The translations under genes were made by a program, and so were the position numbers. This document shows, one piece after another, positions 1 to 8,175 of a DNA stretch of 64,000 nucleotides. Below the pieces are notes generated by a model, which worked only from the letters and a program-made list of their open reading frames with translations, did not search any database and was not told where the DNA came from. Every line of letters begins with the position of its first letter. Positions within the stretch are counted from its first letter, which is position 1. Origin of the DNA: SLRI01 sp964402505 (GTDB taxonomy: Bacteria > Pseudomonadota > Alphaproteobacteria > Geminicoccales > Geminicoccaceae); assembly GCA_964402505.1 (NCBI GenBank), contig CAYOCP010000015.1, positions 41,428 through 105,427 of the forward strand. Reading direction: 5' to 3'.

Positions 1-621
1 CTCGATCCTCTGGCAGCGGCGATCGGCGCCGTCAATACGGTGCTGATCGACGAGGCGGGCCGGACCACCGGCTGCAACACCGACGGGCCGGGCTTTCTGG
101 CCCAGCTCGACGCCACCGTTCCGGGCTGGCGCCGAAACGTGCGCCGGGTGGTGCTTGTCGGTGCGGGCGGGGCCGCTCGCGCCCTCGCCTTCACCCTCCT
201 CGAGGCCGGCATTGCGGAGCTCGCCATCGTCAACCGAACGATGGAGCGGGCGACGACCCTCGCGGCGCATCTGAGCGAGAATTCCAGCGTCCGGATCGAG
301 GCGCTGCCCTGGGCGGCGCGGCACCGGTCGCTCGAGGGCCGCGATCTTCTCGTCAACACGACGAGCCAGGGCATGGTGGGCGAGCCGGCGCTCGATCTCG
401 AGCTCGCCGCCCTGCCGGCTTCCGCCATCGTCGCCGATATCGTCTACACGCCGCTCGTCACCCCGCTCCTCGCCGCCGCCGGGCGCCTTGGGCATCCGGT
501 CGTGGACGGGCTCGGCATGCTGCTCCACCAGGCTCTCTTGGGCTTCGCCCATTGGGGCGGCTCGACGCCCGAGGTCGACGATGCCGCGCGCCGGCTGATG
601 TCGGCGCCCCAGTCGACCTGA
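1..621 (+). CDS. aroE: Shikimate dehydrogenase, 5' end outside the window
   Basis: Catalyses the NADPH-dependent reduction of 3-dehydroshikimate to shikimate in the cytoplasmic shikimate pathway. The frame is open from base 1, so the gene is cut by the window edge: 206 residues are visible of a family that is usually 270-285, and the N-terminal shikimate-binding part is missing. Visible family signatures in order are IGAVNT, NTDG, the glycine-rich dinucleotide loop GAGGAARA, the NR(T) motif after it, NTTSQGM and the C-terminal DGLGMLLHQ. The next gene starts 8 bases after the TGA, so the two are probably co-transcribed. The identification rests on these motifs and is secure; the specificity (AroE rather than a quinate/shikimate YdiB-like enzyme) is inferred. 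Confidence 0.93.
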   Translation, partial: LDPLAAAIGAVNTVLIDEAGRTTGCNTDGPGFLAQLDATVPGWRRNVRRVVLVGAGGAARALAFTLLEAGIAELAIVNRTMERATTLAAHLSENSSVRIEALPWAARHRSLEGRDLLVNTTSQGMVGEPALDLELAALPASAIVADIVYTPLVTPLLAAAGRLGHPVVDGLGMLLHQALLGFAHWGGSTPEVDDAARRLMSAPQST

Positions 622-629
622 ACCCGTCC

Positions 630-2438
630 ATGCGGAAGGTGCCCAGGATCCTCGGCGAGGCGTCGGCCGACCTCGTGCGTCACGGCCGATCGCTCCTGCT
701 CTATCATCTCTTCTTCACGATCCTGGCCGTGGTCGTGCTCGTGCCGGCCGCCTCTCTGGTGCTCACCGCGCTCTTGAACACGAGCGGCGAGCCGGCGATG
801 ACCAATGCCGAGATTCTCGATTTCCTGCTCTCGCCCTGGGGACTCGTCTGGGCGCTCGCGGCCGCCACGGTGACGGTGACCCTGATCACGCTCGACGAGG
901 CGGGGATGATGGTGATCGCGGCGGCGGCGCCGCGTGGGCGCTACCGGGCGGCGACCCTGGCCCTCTGGCACGTGGCGCGCCTGGCGCCCCGGCTGCTCGG
1001 CCTCACCTTCGTGCGGGTGGTGACCCAGGCGGCGGTGAGCCTGCCCTTCATCCTCGCGGTGGTCGGGCTCTTCGCATGGCGGCTCGGCGATTACGACATC
1101 TATTTTCTCTGGACGGCTCGCCCGCCGGTGATCTGGCCGTTCCTCGCCATGGCGACACCGCTCGTTGCCGGTCTGATCCTGGTCAACACGCTCGTCTACC
1201 TCGTCTGGTCCCTGGCGCCGCCGGCGGTGCTCCTGGAGAATCTCGGCAGTTGCGCCGCCCTGCGGCGGAGTGCGGCGCTCACCCGCAGCCGGCTGGCGAG
1301 GACGACCCTCGTCGTCTTGCCGGTGACGGCAAGTGCCCTGCTCCTGCCGGTGATCATCGCCTTTCTGGTGGACCGCACGGCGGCGCTCCTCCTCGGCAGC
1401 CTGCCGCACCGCATGGCGCTGGTCGTTCCGGCGACCCTTCTCGTCATCGCACTCGCAATCATCGGCGCCATCCTCGCGACCTATCTCGGCATCGCCGCCA
1501 ATGCGCTGGTCCTCCAGGCCCTGCACCGGCGGCTCACCGGCGCCGGGCGGCCGAAGCTATGGGCGGCACCGCAAGGTGGGGGGCGGCTGGCGCTCTGGGC
1601 GGTGGAGCTGGCGCTTCTGGCCTTCGTCTTCGTCCAGGCCGGGATGGTGCTCGCCGGCTTCGATCTCGCCGACGACGTCGCGATCGCGGCGCACCGCGGC
1701 AGCTCGAAAGCGGCGCCCGAGAACACCCTGCCGGCGATCCGCCAGGCCATCGAGGACGGTGCCGACTATGTCGAGATCGACGTGCAGGAGACGATCGACG
1801 GCGTGCCGGTGCTGCTGCACGACCGCGACCTCCGCCGGGTGGCCGATCTCGACCGGCGCATCTGGGACGTGCATGCGGCGGAGCTCGGCACGATCGACGT
1901 CGGCGGCTGGTTCGACCCCGGCTTCGCCGGCGTGCCGGCGCCGACCCTGGACGAGGCGATCGAGGCGGCCGGCGATGACGCCAAGCTCTATATCGAGATC
2001 AAGACGGCACCGCAGATGCCGGATCTCGTCGCCAATGTGGTGGAGCGCCTGCAGGCCAGGGATGCCGTTCAGGGGACCATCGTCGCGTCGTTCAGCCGGG
2101 CGGTGCTGGACGAGGTGGGCGTGATCGAGCCGGGTCTCCGGCGAGCGCTCCTCGTCTACGGCTCCATCGGCGCGCGGCAGCGCCGCGACTACGAGATCCT
2201 CGCGATCCGGGCGAGCGCGATCACGCCCGAGCAGGTGGTGCGGGCGCATCGGCTCGGCTACGCGGTTCATGCCTGGACGGTCAATGATCGGCGGGAGATG
2301 TCGCGGCTGATCGACATGGGCGTGGATGCGATCATCACCGACGTGCCGGGCGAGCTTCGAAATCTCCTCGACGAGCGGGCGGCCTTGAGCCAGGACGAGC
2401 GGCTGGTGGCCAAGCTGCGAAGCTGGCTTCGGTTCTGA
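630..2438 (+). CDS. Glycerophosphodiester phosphodiesterase with N-terminal membrane domain
   Basis: Predicted to hydrolyse glycerophosphodiesters to glycerol-3-phosphate and an alcohol at the membrane. The 602-residue protein has two parts. Residues 1 to about 340 are a multi-spanning hydrophobic domain like the one preceding GDPD domains in other bacteria. The GDPD catalytic domain follows, with AHRG (His at about 355), the ENT motif, the metal-binding E-I-D run, LLHD and YIEIK. The frame is open back to 552, but the ATG at 630, eight bases after the aroE stop, is preferred because the earlier part lies inside aroE. There is no strong ribosome binding site, consistent with coupling to aroE. 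It could act on membrane-derived phosphodiesters; the substrate is not visible. Confidence 0.88.
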   Translation: MRKVPRILGEASADLVRHGRSLLLYHLFFTILAVVVLVPAASLVLTALLNTSGEPAMTNAEILDFLLSPWGLVWALAAATVTVTLITLDEAGMMVIAAAAPRGRYRAATLALWHVARLAPRLLGLTFVRVVTQAAVSLPFILAVVGLFAWRLGDYDIYFLWTARPPVIWPFLAMATPLVAGLILVNTLVYLVWSLAPPAVLLENLGSCAALRRSAALTRSRLARTTLVVLPVTASALLLPVIIAFLVDRTAALLLGSLPHRMALVVPATLLVIALAIIGAILATYLGIAANALVLQALHRRLTGAGRPKLWAAPQGGGRLALWAVELALLAFVFVQAGMVLAGFDLADDVAIAAHRGSSKAAPENTLPAIRQAIEDGADYVEIDVQETIDGVPVLLHDRDLRRVADLDRRIWDVHAAELGTIDVGGWFDPGFAGVPAPTLDEAIEAAGDDAKLYIEIKTAPQMPDLVANVVERLQARDAVQGTIVASFSRAVLDEVGVIEPGLRRALLVYGSIGARQRRDYEILAIRASAITPEQVVRAHRLGYAVHAWTVNDRREMSRLIDMGVDAIITDVPGELRNLLDERAALSQDERLVAKLRSWLRF

Positions 2439-2441
2439 CGG

Positions 2442-3335
2442 TCAGCTGCTTCGGGTCTCGCGCTCGCGATAGGCGACATAGGTGATCGAGCCGAGGATCA
2501 CGGAGCCGCCGACGAGGGTCATCGGATCGGGCCTTTCGCCGAAGAAGGCGAAGCCGATGACCGAGGCCCAGAGCAGCTTGGTGAAGTCGAAGGGCAGGAC
2601 CACGGTGGCCTCCGCCTCGTGGAAGGCCTGGGCGATCGACCACTGGGTCAGGCTGCCGAACATGCCCATGGCGACCATCATCAGCCAGCCGACGGCCGAG
2701 GGCCAGGACCAGAAGAAGAAGGCGGCGGCGCCCGTGATCGGTGTCAGGAAGAGGCCGGCATAGGTGGTGATGGCGAGGCTGGTCTCGGTGCGTGCCAGGA
2801 GCTTGATGATGACGAGCGCCCCGGACCAGACGGTCGAGGAAAGGAGGATCAGGATGACGCCGATGCCGACATCGGCGAAGCCCGGGCGGATGATGATCAG
2901 CGCCCCGGCGAAGCCGGTGAGGAGGCCGGCCCAGCGCCGCCAGCCCGGCCGCTCGCCGAGGAACGGGATGGCGAGAAGGGCGGCGAAGAGCGGGGCGGTG
3001 AAGGAGAGGGCCGCCACCGTGGCGAGCGGCGTCACGGTGACGGCGTAGAAGAAGGACAGCATGGCGATGGCGTTGAGCAGGCCGCGCAGCGCATGGAGGT
3101 GCAGCCGCTTGGTCCGCAACGTCACGCGTACGCCGCCCCTGATGACGAGCGGCGACAGCGTGACGAGGCCGAAGAGGTTGCGGAAGAACGCGATCTCGAA
3201 GGCGTGGATGTCGGTCGACGCCTCGCGCACGATGCCGTTCATCGAGGAGGAGCCGAAGGCCGAGATGCACATCCAGAGGATGCCGAGGCCCGGCCGTCCC
3301 TTCGCGGGCGAAGCGGCCGGCCGGGTCGCCGCCAT
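2442..3335 (-). CDS. EamA/DMT family transporter
   Basis: A 297-residue inner-membrane protein with about ten hydrophobic segments, arranged as two EamA repeats. The repeat signature appears twice, as FLGERP at residues 125-130 and FFGERP at 264-269, each near the end of a repeat half. DMT proteins export amino acids, nucleosides or other metabolites. This gene is the last of a four-gene minus-strand run: its ATG overlaps the stop of the BKACE gene by one base (TGATG). The context suggests export or uptake of a substrate or product of that catabolic pathway, which is inference. The gene converges on the phosphodiesterase gene with only three bases between the stops. Confidence 0.88.
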   Translation of the reverse strand: MAATRPAASPAKGRPGLGILWMCISAFGSSSMNGIVREASTDIHAFEIAFFRNLFGLVTLSPLVIRGGVRVTLRTKRLHLHALRGLLNAIAMLSFFYAVTVTPLATVAALSFTAPLFAALLAIPFLGERPGWRRWAGLLTGFAGALIIIRPGFADVGIGVILILLSSTVWSGALVIIKLLARTETSLAITTYAGLFLTPITGAAAFFFWSWPSAVGWLMMVAMGMFGSLTQWSIAQAFHEAEATVVLPFDFTKLLWASVIGFAFFGERPDPMTLVGGSVILGSITYVAYRERETRSS

Positions 3336-4267
3336 CAGAAACCGACCCGGTCTCCGCCCTTGAGCGACAGGATCGATCGCGCCTCGTCGGCGGATGCCAC
3401 CTCGCGACCCAGGCCCTCGATGATCTGGCGGGCGGCCTTGACCTGGGCGGCGTTGCTCTCGGCGAGACGTCCCTTGCCGAGCCAGAGCGAATCCTCGAGG
3501 CCGACCCGGACATTGCCGCCCATGGCGGCGGCCATGGCGGCGATCGGCAGCTGGTTGCGGCCGGCGCCCAGGACGGACCAGCGATAGCTCTGGCCGAAGA
3601 GGCGGTCGGCGGTGCGCTTCATGTGCTGGACATCCTCGGGATGCGGGCCGATGCCGCCCAGGATGCCGAAGACCGATTGCACGAAGAGGGGCGGCTTGAC
3701 GAGCCCCCGGTCGAGGAAGTGGGCGAGGCTGTAGAGGTGGCTGATGTCGTAGCACTCGAACTCGAAGCGGGTGTCGTTCTCGGCGCAGGTGGTCAGGATG
3801 TACTCGATATCGGCGTAAGTGTTCTTGAAGACGATGTTGCGGCTGTTCTCCAGATGCTGGCGTTCCCAGTCGTGCTCGAACTCCTTGAAGCGGTTGAGCA
3901 TGGGGTAGAGGCCGAAGTTCATCGAGCCCATGTTCAAGGACGCCACCTCGGGCGCGAAGCTGGCGGCGGGGCGCACGCGCTCCTCGATGGACATGCCGGG
4001 GGCGCCGCCGGTGGTGAGGTTCACGACGCAGCCGCTCCGCTGCTTGATCACGTCGAGGAAGGGCTTGAACGCCTCCGGCCGCTGGTCGGGGCGGCCGGTC
4101 TTCGGATCCCGGGCATGGAGGTGGACGATGGCCGCCCCAGCCTCGGCGGCGCCGATCGCGGCATCGGCGATCTCCTCCGGCGTCACCGGCAAATGCGGCG
4201 ACATCGAGGGCGTGTGGATGGCACCCGTCACGGCGCAGGTGATGATGACCTTTTGCGGCTCGGCCAT
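3335..4267 (-). CDS. BKACE family beta-keto acid cleavage enzyme (DUF849)
   Basis: A 310-residue protein of the family that condenses a beta-keto acid with acetyl-CoA and splits it to acetoacetyl-CoA plus a shortened acid. The founding member is 3-keto-5-aminohexanoate cleavage enzyme of lysine fermentation; other members act on dehydrocarnitine, beta-ketoadipate or similar acids. The zinc-binding HLHARDP motif is at residues 49-55, and the start VIITCAVTGA and a C-terminal NVRVGLEDS segment are typical. The upstream neighbours are a 3-hydroxyacyl-CoA-type dehydrogenase and a short-chain dehydrogenase, which could supply the keto acid by oxidising a hydroxy acid. With a lambda-crystallin/carnitine-dehydrogenase-like partner, dehydrocarnitine is a plausible substrate, but this is inference. 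Confidence 0.88.
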   Translation of the reverse strand: MAEPQKVIITCAVTGAIHTPSMSPHLPVTPEEIADAAIGAAEAGAAIVHLHARDPKTGRPDQRPEAFKPFLDVIKQRSGCVVNLTTGGAPGMSIEERVRPAASFAPEVASLNMGSMNFGLYPMLNRFKEFEHDWERQHLENSRNIVFKNTYADIEYILTTCAENDTRFEFECYDISHLYSLAHFLDRGLVKPPLFVQSVFGILGGIGPHPEDVQHMKRTADRLFGQSYRWSVLGAGRNQLPIAAMAAAMGGNVRVGLEDSLWLGKGRLAESNAAQVKAARQIIEGLGREVASADEARSILSLKGGDRVGF

Positions 4268-4268
4268 G

Positions 4269-5213
4269 TCAGTCTCCGATCTCCTTGGCGGCTTTCTGCT
4301 TGTGGGCGGCCAGCGCCATGAGCCTGCGGTCGCGCCAGCGCTGGCGGTCGGCGAGACCTTTTTCGGGCACTTTCGCCCGACGCTCGGCTGTGATGCGCTC
4401 GAGGACCGGGCCGGTCCAGTCCGCGCGGTGCTGCATGCTGGGGTGCAGGCGCTCGTAAATCTGCTCGTAGCGGCGGCAGTAGTCGGCAACGCCGCCCGGC
4501 GCGTTGAGGTCGATGGTCTCGAACGGCCCCATGAAGGACCAGCGCAGCGCTAGGCCGTCCTTGAGGCCGCGATCGACGTCCTCGGCCGAGCAGTAGCCCT
4601 CGTCCACCAGCCGGAACGCCTCCTCGAGGAGGGCGCCCTGCAGGCGGTTCATGACGAAGCCGTCGAGCTCCTTCTTCATGACGATGGGCGCCATGCCGAT
4701 GGACTCCATGACGGCGCGCGCGCGCTGCATGGTGGCGTCGTCGGTCCAGGGCGCCGGCACCAGCTCGGCCGCCGGGATGACGTAAGGCGGGTTCAGGGGG
4801 TGGGCGACGAGGCAGCGATGCCGGCCCGCCAGGTCTTCGGTGAAGCGCGAGGGCACGATGGCCGAGGTCGAGCTGACCAGCAGGGCCTCGGGCGGGGCGA
4901 GGCGGTCGAGCTCGGCCCAGAGCGCCTTCTTGATGGCGACGTCCTCGGGCACGCTCTCCTGGACCCACTGGACCCCGTCCAGCGCCGCCTCGAGGTCGGA
5001 AGCGGCGGTGATGCGCTCCAGCACGGGTGCCGCATTCCCGAGCAGCCCCGCTTCCACGAGGTCGTCGAGGAGCGGGCGGATGCGTTCCCTGGCCGCTGCC
5101 GCCGCATCCGGCGCCGTGTCGAAGAGCCGGCACTGCCAGCCGGCGCGGGCGAAGGCGATGGCCCAGGCCCGGCCGACGAGGCCGGTGCCGACGATTGCTG
5201 CACTTTCGCTCAT
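4269..5213 (-). CDS. 3-hydroxyacyl-CoA dehydrogenase-type oxidoreductase (carnitine dehydrogenase/lambda-crystallin-like)
   Basis: An NAD-dependent 3-hydroxy acid dehydrogenase of 314 residues. The Rossmann motif GTGLVG is at residues 9-14, followed by the usual aspartate-ended second strand (FDTAP), a SSTSAI segment and the catalytic-histidine region HPLNPP, then an all-alpha C-terminal domain. The length matches single-domain lambda-crystallin or L-carnitine dehydrogenase proteins rather than the fatty-acid oxidation complex. The ATG at 5213 is chosen over the GTG one codon earlier because an AGGAGG box sits five bases before the ATG; that box overlaps the stop region of the upstream dehydrogenase. 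The gene is followed immediately by the BKACE gene, and the pair probably oxidises and then cleaves a beta-hydroxy acid. Confidence 0.86.
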   Translation of the reverse strand: MSESAAIVGTGLVGRAWAIAFARAGWQCRLFDTAPDAAAAARERIRPLLDDLVEAGLLGNAAPVLERITAASDLEAALDGVQWVQESVPEDVAIKKALWAELDRLAPPEALLVSSTSAIVPSRFTEDLAGRHRCLVAHPLNPPYVIPAAELVPAPWTDDATMQRARAVMESIGMAPIVMKKELDGFVMNRLQGALLEEAFRLVDEGYCSAEDVDRGLKDGLALRWSFMGPFETIDLNAPGGVADYCRRYEQIYERLHPSMQHRADWTGPVLERITAERRAKVPEKGLADRQRWRDRRLMALAAHKQKAAKEIGD

Positions 5214-5222
5214 CACGTCCTC

Positions 5223-6017
5223 CTAGATCGCCACCACGTCGCCGCAGACCGAGAGGGCCTGGCCGGAGATGTTGCGGCCCATGGGCGAGGCCAGGAAGAG
5301 CGCCATGCCCGCGACATCCTCGGCCGTCACCATGCGGTGCAGCGCCGTCTTCGAGAGGTAGGTCTCGCGCATGTCCTCGAAGGAGACCCCGGTCGCCTTC
5401 GCCCGGTCGCGGATCACCCCGTCCATGCGCGGCCCCTCGACGATGCCCGGCAGGATGGCGTTGACCCGGATGCCCGAGGGGCCGAGCTCCAGCGACAGGC
5501 TCTTCGCCATGCCGACGATCGCCCATTTGGTCGCGGCATAGGGCAGGCGATAGGCGTAGCCGAGCCGGCCGGCGACCGAGCTGATCATGATGATCGCACC
5601 GTCCGTCGCCTCCTTGAGCAGGGGCACGGCGGCGCGCAGCGCGAAGAAATGGCCGTTGAGGTTGATGTCAACCGTCCTCTGCCAGGCTTCCGTCGTGATC
5701 GCCTCGACCGGTGCCGTCGGACCGGCGATGCCGGCGTTGTTGACGAGGAGGTCGAGCCCGCCGAGCTGGTTCTGGACGCTCCCGAAAAGGGCGCGGGTCG
5801 AGGTCTCGCTGCCGGCATCGGCCCGGACGGCGACATGGTCCGGGTGCGCTTTTCTGAAATCGTCGAGCGCCCGTTCGGCCACGTCGCTCACGAGCACGCG
5901 CGCACCGTGGGCGATGAAGGCATCGGCGATCGCCCGGCCGATGCCGCCGGCGCCTGCCGTGACGCAGACCCGAAGGCCCGGCCGGATGCCCGCCATGCGC
6001 TGCGCCGCCTCTGCCAT
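5223..6017 (-). CDS. Short-chain dehydrogenase/reductase (SDR)
   Basis: A 264-residue NAD(P)-dependent oxidoreductase of the classical SDR family. Visible motifs are the cofactor loop TAGAGGIG near the N terminus (the family norm is TGxxxGIG, here with Ala in place of the first Gly), NNAG, and the catalytic Ser with YxxxK (Y-A-A-T-K). The ATG at 6017 has a GGGGAGGG box seven bases upstream; an in-frame TTG at 6035 is less likely. It is the first gene of the four-gene minus-strand operon SDR - 3-hydroxy acid dehydrogenase - BKACE - EamA exporter, so its substrate is probably an intermediate of the same pathway. The exact reaction cannot be read from sequence. Confidence 0.88.
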   Translation of the reverse strand: MAEAAQRMAGIRPGLRVCVTAGAGGIGRAIADAFIAHGARVLVSDVAERALDDFRKAHPDHVAVRADAGSETSTRALFGSVQNQLGGLDLLVNNAGIAGPTAPVEAITTEAWQRTVDINLNGHFFALRAAVPLLKEATDGAIIMISSVAGRLGYAYRLPYAATKWAIVGMAKSLSLELGPSGIRVNAILPGIVEGPRMDGVIRDRAKATGVSFEDMRETYLSKTALHRMVTAEDVAGMALFLASPMGRNISGQALSVCGDVVAI

Positions 6018-6048
6018 TTCCGCACCCTCCCCCAAGCTATCGACCGGT

Positions 6049-6855
6049 CTAGCAGCGTCGTCGGCCGGCGACGAGGGGTGCGATCACCTGGGACGCGACA
6101 AAGAGGCCGAGGGCGGCGACCACGATGCTCGGGCCGGCCGGGGTGTCGATGTGCCAGGAGAGGGCGAGGCCGAGGGTGACGGCGATGCCGCCCAGGCCCG
6201 CGGCGCAGAGCGCCATGGCCTCGGGCGTGGCGGTGAGCGGGCGGGCCGCGGCCGGCGGGATGATGAGCATCGCGGTGATGAGCAGGATGCCGACGATCTT
6301 CATGGCGGCGGCGATGACGAGGGCCACGAGCAGCACGAGGACGAGGCGGAGCCGGGTCGTCGGCGTGCCCTCGGCCCGCGCCATCTCGTCGTGCAGCGTG
6401 GCGAAGAGGAGCTCCGACCAGTAATGGCGGAGCACGGCGAGGACGGCGGCACCGCCGATCACGGCCACGGCCACGTCCTGCCAGCGCACCGCGAGGACGT
6501 CGCCGAAGAGATAGCCGAGGAGGTCGACGCGGACGGCGCCGACGAGGCCGAGGAGGACGAGGCCGATGGCGATGCCGGAATGGGCGAGGATGCCGAGCAG
6601 GGTGTCGGTGGCGAGCGTGCGCTGCTGCTGCATGGCGACGACCAGAAGGGCGATCAGCGCCGAGACGATCGCAACCGCGAGCATCAGGTCGATGCCGGCG
6701 ACGAGGCCAAGCGTGACGCCGAGGAGGGCACCATGCGCCAGGGTGTCGCCGAAATAGGCCATGCGGCGCCAGACGACGAAGCAGCCCAAGGGTCCGGCGA
6801 CTGCGGCGAGGGCCATGCCGGCGAGCCAGCCGCGCAGGAGGAACTCGGGCAGCAT
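6049..6855 (-). CDS. znuB: Zinc ABC transporter permease ZnuB
   Basis: Inner-membrane permease of the high-affinity zinc importer ZnuABC. The 268-residue protein is hydrophobic throughout, with eight to nine predicted spanning segments and the ABC-3 family signature stretches GDTLAHGALLGV near residue 37 and KIVGILLITAMLIIPPAAAR in the C-terminal half. The ATG overlaps the znuC stop by one base, so the two are translationally coupled. It is the third gene of zur-znuC-znuB. The metal is inferred from the gene neighbourhood, with a Zur-type regulator; manganese ABC-3 permeases look alike. Confidence 0.93.
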   Translation of the reverse strand: MLPEFLLRGWLAGMALAAVAGPLGCFVVWRRMAYFGDTLAHGALLGVTLGLVAGIDLMLAVAIVSALIALLVVAMQQQRTLATDTLLGILAHSGIAIGLVLLGLVGAVRVDLLGYLFGDVLAVRWQDVAVAVIGGAAVLAVLRHYWSELLFATLHDEMARAEGTPTTRLRLVLVLLVALVIAAAMKIVGILLITAMLIIPPAAARPLTATPEAMALCAAGLGGIAVTLGLALSWHIDTPAGPSIVVAALGLFVASQVIAPLVAGRRRC

Positions 6856-7613
6856 CAGGGGGCTTCCCCCTGGACGGTGTCGGCGATGGCGCCCGAGAGC
6901 GCGTGCTGGTGGTCGTGACGATGGTGGTAGAGGGCGAGGGCCGTGGCGGCCTCGGGACCGAAGAGGTTCCGGTAAGTCGGATCGAGGCCCACGGCCTCGG
7001 GCGTGCCGCTGCAGCAGACATGGCGGTTGAGGCAGACGACGCGATCGGTTGCCGCCATGACCAGATGGAGGTCGTGGCTGACGACCAGGATGCCGCAACC
7101 CTGCTCCCGGCGCACGGCGTCGATCAGCCCGAAGAAGGCGGCCTGGCCCTGATGATCGATGCCGGCGACGGGCTCGTCGAGCACGAGGAGGTCCGGGCGG
7201 CGGAGCAGGGCACGGCCGAGCAGCACGCGCTGCAGCTCGCCGCCCGAGAGCGCCTGCAGGGGACGATCCCCCAGAAGCTCGACCCCGACGCGGGCGAGGA
7301 CGGATCGCTTGGCCGGGGCCGGATGGCGATGCGGCAGGTCGAGGAAGCGGTCGACGTCGATCGGCAGGGTCGGGTCGATGGCGAGGCGCTGGGGCACGTA
7401 GGCGAAGCGCAAGCCGAAAGCGCGGGTGACCCGGCCGGAATCCGCTTCGATGATGCCGAGCACGAGCTTGACCAAAGTGGACTTGCCGGCGCCGTTCGGC
7501 CCGATCAGGCTGACGATCTCCTGCCGGTGCAGGCGCAGATCGACATTCTCGAGCGCCTGGTGATCGCCGAGCCGCACCGATGCGCCGGACACCTCGACCA
7601 GAAGGGAGCTCAT
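6855..7613 (-). CDS. znuC: Zinc ABC transporter ATP-binding protein ZnuC
   Basis: The ATPase that powers zinc import through ZnuB. The 252-residue protein has the Walker A motif GPNGAGKST, the Q-loop (YVPQR), the ABC signature LSGGELQR, Walker B LLVLDEP and the switch histidine in VVSHDLH. The C terminus carries a histidine-rich stretch (HHRHDHQH) common in ZnuC and probably metal-binding. Its ATG overlaps the zur stop by four bases (ATGA) and its stop overlaps the znuB start by one base, so zur, znuC and znuB form one coupled transcript. Confidence 0.95.
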   Translation of the reverse strand: MSSLLVEVSGASVRLGDHQALENVDLRLHRQEIVSLIGPNGAGKSTLVKLVLGIIEADSGRVTRAFGLRFAYVPQRLAIDPTLPIDVDRFLDLPHRHPAPAKRSVLARVGVELLGDRPLQALSGGELQRVLLGRALLRRPDLLVLDEPVAGIDHQGQAAFFGLIDAVRREQGCGILVVSHDLHLVMAATDRVVCLNRHVCCSGTPEAVGLDPTYRNLFGPEAATALALYHHRHDHQHALSGAIADTVQGEAP

Positions 7614-8104
7614 GGTGCGGTCGACCTCCGGCAGTCGCGACAGCGGCCCCGAACCTCGAGGACGACGCTCTGGATGGCGAAGCCGAGGCTTCTGGCTTCG
7701 TGCTCGACCGTGCGCGCCGCCACCTTCCTCGGGATCTCGACGCTGCCGCCGCAGGTGGCGCAGATGAAGATCTGGGCGTCGTGCGGCCGGGCGGCGGCCG
7801 GGCAGGCGACGAAGCCGTTGACGCTCAGGACCTTGTGAACGAGGCCCTGGTCGACGAGGAAATCGAGGCTGCGGTAGACGGTGGGTGGCGCCACCCGGCC
7901 GCGCTCGGCGGCGAGCCGGGCGAGCACGTCGTAGGCGCCGAGCGGCCGGTCGGCGCTCATGACGATCCGGAGCACCTGGCGGCGGAGCCGCGTCAGGCGC
8001 TGGCCGCGCCCGGCACAGAGCGCTTCCGCCTCGCCGAGGCGCTGCTCCAGCGTCTCGGCGGATGATGGCGCGTCCGACGCCCGGCCCGCCGCCAGCCTGC
8101 TCAA
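7610..8104 (-). CDS. zur: Zinc uptake regulator Zur (Fur family)
   Basis: Fur-family transcriptional repressor, 164 residues. It has a winged-helix N-terminal domain (RQVLRIVMSADRPLGAYD, then APPTVYRSLDFLVDQGLVHK as the recognition region) and a C-terminal dimerisation domain with the structural zinc cysteine pairs CATC and CRDC. Adjacent ZnuABC genes make zinc the likely signal: with zinc bound, the protein would repress the divergent znuA and its own operon through the inverted repeat at 8130-8144. It is the first gene of zur-znuC-znuB. The start is an ATG at 8104; some shorter in-frame starts are possible because the first 20 residues are poorly conserved in the family. Confidence 0.93.
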   Translation of the reverse strand: MSRLAAGRASDAPSSAETLEQRLGEAEALCAGRGQRLTRLRRQVLRIVMSADRPLGAYDVLARLAAERGRVAPPTVYRSLDFLVDQGLVHKVLSVNGFVACPAAARPHDAQIFICATCGGSVEIPRKVAARTVEHEARSLGFAIQSVVLEVRGRCRDCRRSTAP

Positions 8105-8129
8105 GCCGTTTGCTCCGGGTGATCCATTT

Positions 8130-8144
8130 CGTTACTTTATAACG
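8130..8144. promoter_or_regulatory. Candidate Zur operator
   Basis: The 71-base gap between divergent zur and znuA contains a perfect inverted repeat, CGTTA-N5-TAACG, in one of the few AT-rich spots of the region. It resembles the alphaproteobacterial Zur box (GTTAT-N3-ATAAC type). Its position, 32 bases before the znuA ATG and 26 bases upstream of zur, would let one bound dimer repress both directions. Binding is inferred. Confidence 0.6.
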
Positions 8145-8175
8145 TCACGTCGCTCGAGCCAAGCCGGAGTCCCGG

